The position numbers and the translations under genes were made by a program. A stretch of DNA of 17,253 nt. Source: Woeseiaceae bacterium (lineage in GTDB: Bacteria > Pseudomonadota > Gammaproteobacteria > Steroidobacterales > Woeseiaceae). The notes beneath the pieces were generated by a model that was not told the DNA's origin, did not search any database, and was given only the letters and a program-made list of their open reading frames with translations. How positions within the stretch are numbered: the first letter of the stretch is position 1; each line of letters begins with the position of its first letter. Shown piece after piece: positions 8,161-14,844 of this stretch. The stretch is from positions 1 to 17,253 of the forward strand of contig WTCH01000184.1 in NCBI GenBank assembly GCA_013138675.1, read 5' to 3'.

Positions 8161-8877
8161 CTAGTCGCTCGGTTTCAGGGTGCGAGTCTGCAGCTGCAGA
8201 TAGAGCGCGGCAGACAAACCGGATACGCCAAATAGCATCGACATTACGACAATCTGGTATTTGGCAGCTATCAGCGGCGAGATACCGGAGAGGATCTGGC
8301 CGGTCATCATTCCCGGCAGCGCTACGACGCCAACGGCAAACAGTGAGTTGATAATCGGGATCAGGGCGGCGCTAAACGCGATACGCCGGGCCTCGCTGAC
8401 AGAGATCTTACGACTGACCTCCGACTCGAATCTTTCAGCCGCCAGGCTGACGGAGTTCATCGCACCGGCAAACACCATGCCGGCAAGGGGCACGACGTAG
8501 CGGGGGTTAAACCAGGGTTCGACAGCGATGACGACCTGGGTTACCAGCGCCAGAACCAGAATGCCGCCGACAGATATCGCGATCAGCGCATTTCGAAATA
8601 CGTGTGTTTGTTTACGGGCAACGGGTCGGATGGCAATCCAGCTTGCGGTGATGAGCATCACGATCAGCACGGCACCGATGATGGCCGCATGTTCCGCTTC
8701 GAAGATGTAGACGAGCACATAGCCAATCAGCAACAGCTGAATCAGCATTCGCCCGGTCGCGTAAATTGCGGTGGCAGGGCCGGCAGACCAGCGCAGCATG
8801 ATGACGATGACTGCCGCGACTGGTAGCAAGCCGAGCGCCAGGCCCTGCAGGGAAATTTCTTCGACCACGGTATGCAC
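8161..8877 (-). CDS. fetB: FetB-family (UPF0014) ABC transporter permease
   Basis: This 238-residue, highly hydrophobic protein shows the family signature GRMLIQLLLIGYVLVYIF near the N terminus, GMVFAGAMNSVSLAAERF in the middle, and LPGMMTGQILSGISPLIAAKYQIVVM toward the C terminus, as in FetB/YbbM. In E. coli, FetAB is implicated in iron export and peroxide resistance. The start is GTG 8877, with only a weak ribosome site. No FetA-type ATPase lies next to it within the window: the next gene downstream is msrP, 86 bases away. Placement beside an oxidative-damage repair system fits an oxidative or metal stress role, but that is inference. Confidence 0.8.
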   Translation of the reverse strand: MHTVVEEISLQGLALGLLPVAAVIVIMLRWSAGPATAIYATGRMLIQLLLIGYVLVYIFEAEHAAIIGAVLIVMLITASWIAIRPVARKQTHVFRNALIAISVGGILVLALVTQVVIAVEPWFNPRYVVPLAGMVFAGAMNSVSLAAERFESEVSRKISVSEARRIAFSAALIPIINSLFAVGVVALPGMMTGQILSGISPLIAAKYQIVVMSMLFGVSGLSAALYLQLQTRTLKPSD

Positions 8878-8917
8878 CTGTGAGGATGTTTGCGGATTTC
8901 AGTAAACTGTGCCCGAT

Positions 8918-9331
8918 ATGCGTAGCAATATCCTTATCATTTACTACGCCGCTACGGCTGTGTTCCTGACGCTGGACTTCGGCTTCGGCATCAACCTGCG
9001 CGCGGCGTTCCTCGAGAACACGCCCGGCCTGCGGCTCAGTTACTATGCTGTGCTGTTTGCCTGTTTTGCACTCATTATCTGGCGCCCGGGCTGGACGACG
9101 ATCGTCGGGGTCGTCGAGTCGCTCGCCACAATAATTGCGCTGATCTTCAACATGGCGCTGCGCTCGATAGTTGTGACCGACGAAATGCTCGAGACTGGCA
9201 CGGGCTTTATGACCATGCCCGAGATCGTCAACTTTATTATCGTAGGTGGGGCCGCGTATGTGTCGTATATGCACGGCGTACGATCCCTTGTAGGAGGGCC
9301 TTCAGGCCCGAAAAACCCGAACCACCTGTAG
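8918..9331 (+). CDS. Small four-helix membrane protein of unknown function, ending in REP sequence
   Basis: This 137-residue protein is of no family I recognise. Hydrophobic segments lie at about 5-22, 38-55, 60-80 and 103-118, suggesting four membrane passes. ATG 8918 is preferred; GTG 8909, three codons upstream, is possible, and neither has a clear ribosome site. The gene diverges from fetB with about 40 bases between starts, so the two may share a control region. The 3' end is odd: residues 125-131 (VGGPSGP) are exactly one REP copy (9290-9310), and the TAG stop (9329-9331) is in the head of the next REP. The native C terminus was therefore probably replaced by REP insertion. Confidence 0.7.
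   Translation: MRSNILIIYYAATAVFLTLDFGFGINLRAAFLENTPGLRLSYYAVLFACFALIIWRPGWTTIVGVVESLATIIALIFNMALRSIVVTDEMLETGTGFMTMPEIVNFIIVGGAAYVSYMHGVRSLVGGPSGPKNPNHL
9290..9310 (+). repeat. REP-type palindrome, GGGCC class, copy 1 upstream of RAYT
   Basis: GTAGGA is followed by GGGCC, loop TTCA and GGCCCG. It starts at a codon boundary of the upstream gene and is translated as VGGPSGP. It is identical to 6470-6490. Confidence 0.82.
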
Positions 9332-9348
9332 GAGGGCCTTTAGGCCCG
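9328..9348 (+). repeat. REP-type palindrome, GGGCC class, copy 2 upstream of RAYT
   Basis: Same element as copy 1, with a TTTA loop instead of TTCA, in the same orientation 38 bases downstream. Its GTAG head supplies the TAG stop of the small membrane protein. Confidence 0.82.
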
Positions 9349-9402
9349 AACTGCCCAATTTGGCCACGCCCTCAGTCACGTCGCGGCTGGCACCATTGCC
9401 GC

Positions 9403-9885
9403 ATGACCCGTCGTTTTTCGCATGCGAAGGACCTCCGCAAAGGGCGGTACTCAGAGGAGAACAGGGCCTACTTTATTACGTCGTGCTGTCAAGGCCGAAA
9501 GAAGTTGTTCCTGTGTATTGAACCCGCCCTGATCGTAATGGAGGAGGTCCGCCTGCAAGAGGGCGGGGGCGACTGTACAAGTCTGGCACTGGTCGTCATG
9601 CCGGATCACATTTACTGGCTTGTTCAACTTGGTGCGGGAAGATCATTGCAGCAGATCATGAATTCCCTGAAGGGTCGATCTGCGTATCGAATCAACCTGG
9701 AACGATCCGGGAGACAACAAGTCTGGCAGGCTGGCTTTCATGACCATGCGATTCGACGTGAAGAGGATTTGGAATCTGCAGCACGCTATCTAATTCAAAA
9801 CCCTGTTCGGACTGGCCTGGTCGAGCGATTAGATCAATACCCATTTTGGGAATCTGTATATCACGACAAAAGCCATCGGGCCTGA
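9403..9885 (+). CDS. REP-associated tyrosine transposase (RAYT), altered HUH motif
   Basis: This 160-residue protein belongs to the Y1 (IS200/IS605-like) HUH family. Family features are GRYSEENRAYFITS near the N terminus, VVMPDHIYWLVQL, SLKGRSAYRIN, VWQAGFHDHAIRREEDL and ARYLIQNPVRTGLV. The catalytic tyrosine is retained (Y129). The metal-binding HUH motif, normally H-hydrophobic-H in a MPDHLHWL context, reads H69-I70-Y71, so one histidine is replaced by tyrosine (codon TAC). That may reduce or abolish nuclease activity. The TGA stop (9883-9885) and the last two residues (R-A) come from an inverted REP copy. The ATG at 9403 has only a weak ribosome site. Confidence 0.92.
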   Translation: MTRRFSHAKDLRKGRYSEENRAYFITSCCQGRKKLFLCIEPALIVMEEVRLQEGGGDCTSLALVVMPDHIYWLVQLGAGRSLQQIMNSLKGRSAYRINLERSGRQQVWQAGFHDHAIRREEDLESAARYLIQNPVRTGLVERLDQYPFWESVYHDKSHRA

Positions 9886-9897
9886 AGGCCCTCCTAC
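9877..9897 (-). repeat. REP-type palindrome, GGGCC class, inverted copy ending RAYT
   Basis: CGGGCC-TGAA-GGCCC followed by TCCTAC is the exact reverse complement of the copy at 9290-9310. It contains the RAYT stop codon and lies 14 bases from the stop of the convergent hydrolase gene. Confidence 0.82.
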
Positions 9898-9911
9898 AGG
9901 TCGGCCTCCAT

Positions 9912-10847
9912 CTAGCGCGTTAGCCAGTCGACTAAGATCTGATTGACCTCGGTGGGCCTCTCCTGCTGGGTCCAGTGGCCGCAATTCAGACTATGAATCT
10001 CGAGATCCGGGACAAAAGGCTGCATTCCCTCGATATGTTCGGGTGATATCAGCACATCGTTCTCGGCGCCGATGAACAAGGTCGGCACGTTGACAACTTG
10101 TGGCACGCCCTCCATCGATTTCCAGTTGCGGCTCCAGTTGCGATACCAGTTGATGGGCCCGGTGAAGCCACTGCGTTCGAACGCGGATACGAAATAAGCG
10201 CGCTCCTCAGCGTTCAGTACCGGATCGCCGCTGGCCTCGGTTCTGGCAATTTTCTGTAGCAGGCTCAGAACGCGCTTTTCCGGCGGCAGCTTTTCAAATT
10301 CCGCACGATTGACCTGGTTTTTGCGCATGAGCATGTCGAAGAAATGACCGGTGTCTGCGGCGAACGCTTCATCGGCCTCAGCCGAGTCCTGGAAGTTGAC
10401 GATGTAGAAGTCGTTGCCGAGCCTCTGTCGTGCCAATTCGATCGGGTCAGCCGGTGTGCGAGGCCAGAAAGGAATATTCAGCACCGCCATACGTTCGATG
10501 CGCTCGGGTTGAAGCAGCGCCATGTGCCACAGGACCAGGGCGCCCCAGTCATGGCCAACGAACGTTGCACGCTCTAGCTCCAGGGCATCGAGCAATCCGC
10601 ACAGGTCGGCTATCAGTTCCTGAATGCGATAGTCCTCGACGTCCGGTGGCGCGTCAGTCTTGCCGTAGCCGCGCTGGTCCGGTGCTATCGCCCGGCAGCC
10701 AGCCGCAGCAATGGCGGGCAATTGGAAGCGCCACGAGAAGGCGAGTTCGGGAAAGCCGTGCACGAAGATGATGGGCTCGCCGTCGCCCTGCTCGTGAACG
10801 GCCATGCGAATGCCGTTGGTGTCGATGAAGTGCGGTTTGGGGAACAT
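9912..10847 (-). CDS. Alpha/beta hydrolase, epoxide hydrolase-like
   Basis: This 311-residue cytosolic enzyme of the alpha/beta-hydrolase fold resembles soluble epoxide hydrolases, with haloalkane dehalogenase-like relatives. Visible features are the oxyanion motif HGFPE (30-34), the DQRGYGKTD segment (57-65), the nucleophile aspartate D100 in GHDWGA, the cap-domain tyrosine in NWYRN that usually polarises the epoxide, the charge-relay acid D264 in ENDVLI, and the catalytic histidine H291 in CGHWTQQERP. An aspartate nucleophile rather than serine supports hydrolysis of an epoxide or C-halogen bond over an ester. The substrate is unknown. The ATG at 10847 is only 19 bases from the divergent ATG of the DksA-like gene. 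Confidence 0.9.
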   Translation of the reverse strand: MFPKPHFIDTNGIRMAVHEQGDGEPIIFVHGFPELAFSWRFQLPAIAAAGCRAIAPDQRGYGKTDAPPDVEDYRIQELIADLCGLLDALELERATFVGHDWGALVLWHMALLQPERIERMAVLNIPFWPRTPADPIELARQRLGNDFYIVNFQDSAEADEAFAADTGHFFDMLMRKNQVNRAEFEKLPPEKRVLSLLQKIARTEASGDPVLNAEERAYFVSAFERSGFTGPINWYRNWSRNWKSMEGVPQVVNVPTLFIGAENDVLISPEHIEGMQPFVPDLEIHSLNCGHWTQQERPTEVNQILVDWLTR

Positions 10848-10854
10848 TTCGGGG

Positions 10855-10860
10855 TATTCT
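10855..10860 (+). promoter_or_regulatory. Candidate -10 box for a leaderless DksA-like mRNA
   Basis: TATTCT (four of six consensus positions) is followed by exactly 6 bases and then the ATG at 10867, the same geometry as the TACAAT boxes of murI and its divergent neighbour. No good -35 hexamer is seen. Confidence 0.25.
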
Positions 10861-10866
10861 CACAAA

Positions 10867-11193
10867 ATGCGCGACAGGTTGCTGAAACTTCGTGAAGAGC
10901 TACAGGCTATGGCGGCCATCGGTGACGAATCCGCTGCGGTGGTCGAACTCGACCAGTCCAAAGTCGGCCGGCTGTCGCGCATGGATGCCATGCAGGCTCA
11001 GGCCATGGCGAAAGCGTCGGGGCAGCGGCGTGAGGCGATGCTCCGAAACATCGAGGCGGCGCTGAAGCGAATCGACGATGGTGAGTATGGTCGGTGCCGG
11101 GCGTGCGACGAGCCCATCAATCCGAAGCGGCTCGAATTTGATCCTACTGCCCTGAGGTGTATCGAGTGCGAGAGCAAACGCGAGGGTTCATAG
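10867..11193 (+). CDS. TraR/DksA-family C4 zinc-finger protein
   Basis: This 108-residue protein has a helical N-terminal half rich in Leu, Glu and Arg, likely a coiled-coil hairpin, and a C-terminal four-cysteine zinc finger: C77-x2-C80 and C98-x2-C101. This layout is that of short TraR/DksA-like proteins, which bind in the RNA polymerase secondary channel and modulate initiation, often with ppGpp. It is shorter than E. coli DksA (151 residues), so a true dksA call is not justified. The longer open frame starts at 10804, inside the divergent hydrolase gene, and adds 21 residues unlike the family, so ATG 10867 is preferred. There is no strong Shine-Dalgarno site. Confidence 0.88.
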   Translation: MRDRLLKLREELQAMAAIGDESAAVVELDQSKVGRLSRMDAMQAQAMAKASGQRREAMLRNIEAALKRIDDGEYGRCRACDEPINPKRLEFDPTALRCIECESKREGS

Positions 11194-11200
11194 ATTTCGC

Positions 11201-11229
11201 TTGTAATTACGGTCACTTACAGCTAATTT
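11201..11229 (+). promoter_or_regulatory. Candidate promoter of the T-box/ileS unit
   Basis: TTGTAA (11201-11206) and TAATTT (11224-11229) are 17 bases apart. Predicted initiation near 11236 would start the transcript right at the base of T-box stem I (11239), the expected geometry. The hexamer matches are only moderate. Confidence 0.4.
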
Positions 11230-11238
11230 CCCTCGCAA

Positions 11239-11499
11239 GACGCTGATGGGGACGAACAAGCGGGCGAATCAGGCCAAAGCGACCGGGAGATAGTGCGAGC
11301 CCCGGGCCGAAATCCGCTGAATATCACCCCGGAGTCGCTGCCCGAAAGATTACGAGTAGGCGTAGCCGGCTGGCCCCCGAAACGGGCGACGGGTCACAAG
11401 ACCCATAAGGCGACAGCCGCGAGGGTGTCGTAAAACCGGGTGGTACCGCGAATTTTGAAGAATCGCCCCGGACGCATTTGATGCGCCCGGGGCGTTTTT
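11239..11499 (+). promoter_or_regulatory. T-box riboswitch (tRNA-Ile sensing), transcriptional type
   Basis: A T-box leader reads the charging state of a tRNA and decides between termination and read-through. Stem I: GAC/GTC at the base, then GGGG (11248-11251) with CCCC (11327-11330), and GCGG (11260-11263) with CCGC (11314-11317); these enclose the specifier loop TGAATATCA (11318-11326), with specifier ATC (Ile) at 11323-11325 followed by the usual purine. The distal arm has an AGCGA bulge (11278-11282) and a GATAGTGCGAG-type loop, like known T-boxes. The T-box core GGGTGGTACCGCG is at 11438-11450; its TGGT pairs with the ACCA end of uncharged tRNA. Antiterminator: CCGGG (11436-11440) with CCCGG (11467-11471), and GCG (11448-11450) with CGC (11464-11466), leaving the TGGTACC bulge. 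The 3' strands are the terminator's 5' arm, so the two folds exclude each other. Confidence 0.95.
11464..11499 (+). terminator. T-box-controlled terminator of ileS leader
   Basis: CGCCCCGG (11464-11471) pairs with CCGGGGCG (11487-11494), and CGCAT (11473-11477) with ATGCG (11481-11485), around a TTG loop with one A-C mismatch. Five T residues follow (11495-11499). It is expected to form when tRNA-Ile is charged. Confidence 0.93.
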
Positions 11500-11515
11500 G
11501 TATGGAGAGATTGGT

Positions 11516-14500
11516 TTGACGTTTAAGGAAATCACAGGCCGCTACGACGGACCAGCGCTCGAGAACGAGGTGCTGGAGTTCTGGCGTGAGCACGATACGT
11601 TTGCGAAGACGCTGCATCAGAACGAGGGCGGGCCGCAGTTCAGTTTCAATGAAGGTCCACCGACAGCGAATGGCAAGCCGGGTATTCACCACGTGCTTGC
11701 ACGCAGCTTTAAGGACGCGTTCCCGCGCTACAAAACGATGCGTGGCTATTACGTGCCGAGAAAAGCCGGTTGGGATACGCACGGCCTGCCCGTTGAGCAC
11801 GAGATCGAAAAAGAGCTTGGCATCTTCGACAAGAAAGAAATCGAGGAGAAGGTCGGTATCGCCGAGTTCAACAAGCGCTGCCGTGACTCGGTCATGCGCT
11901 ACATCGGCGACTGGGAGAAGATGACCGAGCGCATGGGTTTCTGGGTCAATCTCGACGAGGCCTACTACACGCTCAACAACACCTATATCGAATCCGTCTG
12001 GTACCTCTTAAGGGACATCTGGGACAAGGACCTGATCTACCGCGGCTACAAGGTCGTTCCGTACGATCCGCGCATCGGCGCCACGCTGTCATCGCACGAA
12101 GTCGCACAGGGGTACCAGGATACCGAGGATCCTTCGGTAACCATCCGCTTCCGGGTCGTGGGCGAGGACAACACGTCGATCCTTGTCTGGACGACAACTC
12201 CCTGGACGCTGCCGTCCAACCTGGCCCTCGCTGTGGGTGCGGACATCGACTACAGCTACTGTGAAGTTGACGGCGAGTCCTTGATCGTTGCCGAAGCGTT
12301 GCGCGAATCTGTCATGCGCGACCTGGAACACACGGTCACCAGGACCGTCAAAGGTAGCGAACTGCTTGGCACGCGCTATGAACGCCTGTTCGACTATCTC
12401 GAGGTGGATTCCGAGGCCGCGTTCCAGGTCTATGCGGCCGACTTTGTGAGCACCGAAAGCGGTACCGGCGTCGTTCACACGGCACCTGCGTACGGCGTTG
12501 ATGACCTGGCATTCGGACAAGCGAACGGGTTGCCGGTCGTGCACGGGGTTGGTCTCGACGGGCTTTTCCTCGACAAAGTTGAGCCGGTCGCAGGCATGTT
12601 CTTCAAGGACGCCGACAAACCGCTGATCCGGATTCTAAAAGACCGTGGACTCATGTTCCGCTCCGAGCGAATCACTCACAGCTATCCGTTTGGCTGGCGC
12701 ACCAAAGATCCGATCATCTACTACGCCAAGAACGCCTGGTACATTCGGACATCGAAGTTTCGCGAACGCATGGTCGAACTCAACAACACCATCAAATGGG
12801 TGCCCGAACACATTCGCGAAGGCCGCTTTGGCAACTGGCTGGAAAACAACATTGACTGGGCGCTGTCGCGTGAGCGCTTCTGGGGCACTCCATTACCCGT
12901 CTGGACCACTGACGATGGCGACTACCATTGCATCGGCAGTGTCGCGGAACTCGAAGAGCTAACAGGCGATGAACTGAGCGAACTCGACTTGCATCGACCC
13001 GCGATCGACGACATCACGTTCGAGAAGGACGGCAAGACATGGCGGCGCGTCCCCGAAGTGATCGACTGCTGGTTTGATTCCGGTGCCATGTCCTATGCGC
13101 AGTGGCATTACCCGTTCGACAACAAGGACACGTTCGATACGCATTTTCCGGCAGACTTTATCTGCGAAGCTATCGACCAGACGCGTGGCTGGTTTTACTC
13201 GCTGCACGCGATCGCAACCCTCGTGTCCGACAGCGTCGCCTACAAGAATTGCATTTGCCTGAGCCACATTGTCGACAAAGACGGCAAGAAGATGTCGAAG
13301 TCGCTCGGCAACATCGTTAATCCGTACGACGTTTTCGATACGGTCGGTGCCGACGCACTGCGCTGGTACTTCCTCGCGCGTCTGTCGCCCGACGTGCAAA
13401 AACGAATCTCGGTCGACATCGTTGCCGATGTCGCGAGTTCGTTCATCAATACGTTCTGGAATACGTATGGCTTCTTCGTGCTGTATGCGCGTCTCGACAA
13501 TGTCGATTTGCAGCGCCACGTACCCGCCGAAGAACGGCCCGAAATAGACCGCTGGGCACTGGCACTGCTGCACAAAACAATTACCAACTGCACAGAGGCG
13601 ATGGACGACTACGACGCCAAGAGGGCAGGTGAGGCGATCGAGTCATTCGTTGACCAGCTCAGCAACTGGTACGTACGGCGAAATCGGCGGCGCTTCTGGA
13701 AATCGACAGACCCCGAAGACAAGCACATCGCGTACCTGACGCTCTACGAGTGCCTGACCGGTGTGACCGAGCTCATGGCTCCGTTCGTGCCGTTTCTCGC
13801 CGAGACTGTCTATCAGAACCTCGTCCGCGAGGTGAATGCGGGCGCGCCAGAGAGTGTTCACATGTCACGTTGGCCCGAGGCAGACCCCTCATGGCGTAAT
13901 GACGATTTGTTGCACGACGTCGGTGTGGTGCAGAAGGTTGTGGATCTGGGTCGGGCGGCCCGAGGGCAGTCGGGTGTCAGGACCCGTCAGCCGATGTCAC
14001 GGTTACTGGTACGCGCGCCAACTGACGAGGCACGCGCCGCACTGGAAGGTCACAAGGAGCAGATTCTCGAGGAGCTCAACGTCAAGGCCATCGAATTCAT
14101 CGCTCGCGATGCGAGCCATATGACCTACCGGATCCGGCCCAATATGCCTGCGCTCGGCAAACGTGGTTACGGCAAGCTCATCCCGGCGCTCAAGAGCTGG
14201 CTGGAGAACGAGGCAGATGGTGCGGAGATTGCGCGAGCCACGACACGTGGGGAGCGTTATACGGTGCCGATGATTGATGAACCTTTGGAGCCTGAGGACT
14301 TTCTCGTTGAAACGGAGGCGGCTGAAGGCTATGCCTGCGCTGAGGACTCGGGTTACCTGACCGAGCTCGACACGTCCCTGACGGACGAACTCGTCAACGA
14401 GGGCATCGCCAGGGAGATCGTGCGTTCAGTACAGGATGCGCGCAAGCAGGCTGGCCTCGAGGTCTCTGACCGGATTCTGCTCGGTGTGTCAGGCTCTGAA

Positions 14501-14650
14501 GGCATTAGCGCGGCGCTCGCTGAGCACCGAGATTATGTAATGGCCGAGACGCTGGCCACCGAATGGGCAGTCGGCCAGCCGGATGCCCTGTTCTCGATCG
14601 ATCGTGAGCTCGGCGAAGAAAACTGGACGGTGGAATTCAAAAAGGTATAG
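11516..14650 (+). CDS. ileS: Isoleucyl-tRNA synthetase, long type 2 (IleRS2), GXHH motif
   Basis: This 1044-residue class I synthetase charges tRNA-Ile with isoleucine. The HIGH-box position reads G56-I57-H58-H59 (after PPTANGKP), with first and third residues swapped relative to HXGH. The KMSKS loop is intact (592-596, in DGKKMSKSLGN). The CP1 editing domain has TTPWTLPSN (226-234), and DQTRGWFYSLH precedes KMSKS. A length near 1050 and no C-terminal zinc-finger cysteines fit the eukaryote-like IleRS2 class, not the roughly 940-residue IleRS1 usual in gammaproteobacteria. IleRS2 enzymes are known for mupirocin resistance. TTG 11516 is chosen because GGAGA (11504-11508) is well spaced, giving MTFKEITGRYD. 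A T-box leader controls it. The gene is not beside ribF or lspA. Confidence 0.95.
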   Translation: MTFKEITGRYDGPALENEVLEFWREHDTFAKTLHQNEGGPQFSFNEGPPTANGKPGIHHVLARSFKDAFPRYKTMRGYYVPRKAGWDTHGLPVEHEIEKELGIFDKKEIEEKVGIAEFNKRCRDSVMRYIGDWEKMTERMGFWVNLDEAYYTLNNTYIESVWYLLRDIWDKDLIYRGYKVVPYDPRIGATLSSHEVAQGYQDTEDPSVTIRFRVVGEDNTSILVWTTTPWTLPSNLALAVGADIDYSYCEVDGESLIVAEALRESVMRDLEHTVTRTVKGSELLGTRYERLFDYLEVDSEAAFQVYAADFVSTESGTGVVHTAPAYGVDDLAFGQANGLPVVHGVGLDGLFLDKVEPVAGMFFKDADKPLIRILKDRGLMFRSERITHSYPFGWRTKDPIIYYAKNAWYIRTSKFRERMVELNNTIKWVPEHIREGRFGNWLENNIDWALSRERFWGTPLPVWTTDDGDYHCIGSVAELEELTGDELSELDLHRPAIDDITFEKDGKTWRRVPEVIDCWFDSGAMSYAQWHYPFDNKDTFDTHFPADFICEAIDQTRGWFYSLHAIATLVSDSVAYKNCICLSHIVDKDGKKMSKSLGNIVNPYDVFDTVGADALRWYFLARLSPDVQKRISVDIVADVASSFINTFWNTYGFFVLYARLDNVDLQRHVPAEERPEIDRWALALLHKTITNCTEAMDDYDAKRAGEAIESFVDQLSNWYVRRNRRRFWKSTDPEDKHIAYLTLYECLTGVTELMAPFVPFLAETVYQNLVREVNAGAPESVHMSRWPEADPSWRNDDLLHDVGVVQKVVDLGRAARGQSGVRTRQPMSRLLVRAPTDEARAALEGHKEQILEELNVKAIEFIARDASHMTYRIRPNMPALGKRGYGKLIPALKSWLENEADGAEIARATTRGERYTVPMIDEPLEPEDFLVETEAAEGYACAEDSGYLTELDTSLTDELVNEGIAREIVRSVQDARKQAGLEVSDRILLGVSGSEGISAALAEHRDYVMAETLATEWAVGQPDALFSIDRELGEENWTVEFKKV

Positions 14651-14664
14651 GGAATTGCCCGGAC

Positions 14665-14694
14665 TTGCGCGCGCTTTGCGATGTCTGCTATAAA
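14665..14694 (+). promoter_or_regulatory. Candidate sigma-70 promoter upstream of the 123-residue ORF
   Basis: TTGCGC (14665-14670) and TATAAA (14689-14694) are separated by 18 bases. Initiation near 14701 would leave a 5' leader of about 144 bases containing two small dyads (CCGG repeats near 14740-14757, and GCCGCT 14791-14796 with AGCGGT 14810-14815). Confidence 0.5.
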
Positions 14695-14844
14695 AACCAG
14701 ACGCAGGTAACTGAAAGATCGAGAATAAGAAGGGATTCCCCGGCTGAGAGGACCGGTAAAACAGGAAGTTTTTCTCTAAAGCGTAATGAAGCCGCTCAGT
14801 TTTAAAAAAAGCGGTCTAACAAAAACGAAAACGCTGGAGTGGAA

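Larger units (their letters stand above)
9290..9897 (+). mobile_element. RAYT gene flanked by REP elements
   Basis: Two direct REP copies precede, and one inverted copy ends, a gene for a REP-associated tyrosine transposase. This is the usual arrangement of RAYT genes, which are thought to generate or spread their flanking REP/REPIN sequences rather than move as a classical insertion sequence. No IS-like terminal repeats or target duplications are seen. Confidence 0.75.

Noticed and set aside
10804..10866. Longer N terminus for the DksA-like protein
   Set aside because: The extra 21 codons overlap the divergent hydrolase gene and do not resemble the family's N terminus.
11322..11324. TAT (tyrosine) as the T-box specifier instead of ATC
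   Set aside because: ATC is followed by the expected purine and matches the downstream ileS; TAT is followed by C.
11278..11339. Alternative reading of T-box stem I as an ultrashort stem (AGCGAC with GTCGCT)
   Set aside because: The longer stem from 11239 places the specifier between matched helices and gives the known distal bulge and loop; the short version breaks these.
14735..14775. GGCTGAGAGG motif suggesting a TPP riboswitch
   Set aside because: The second conserved half of the thi box is absent and the spacing does not fit.
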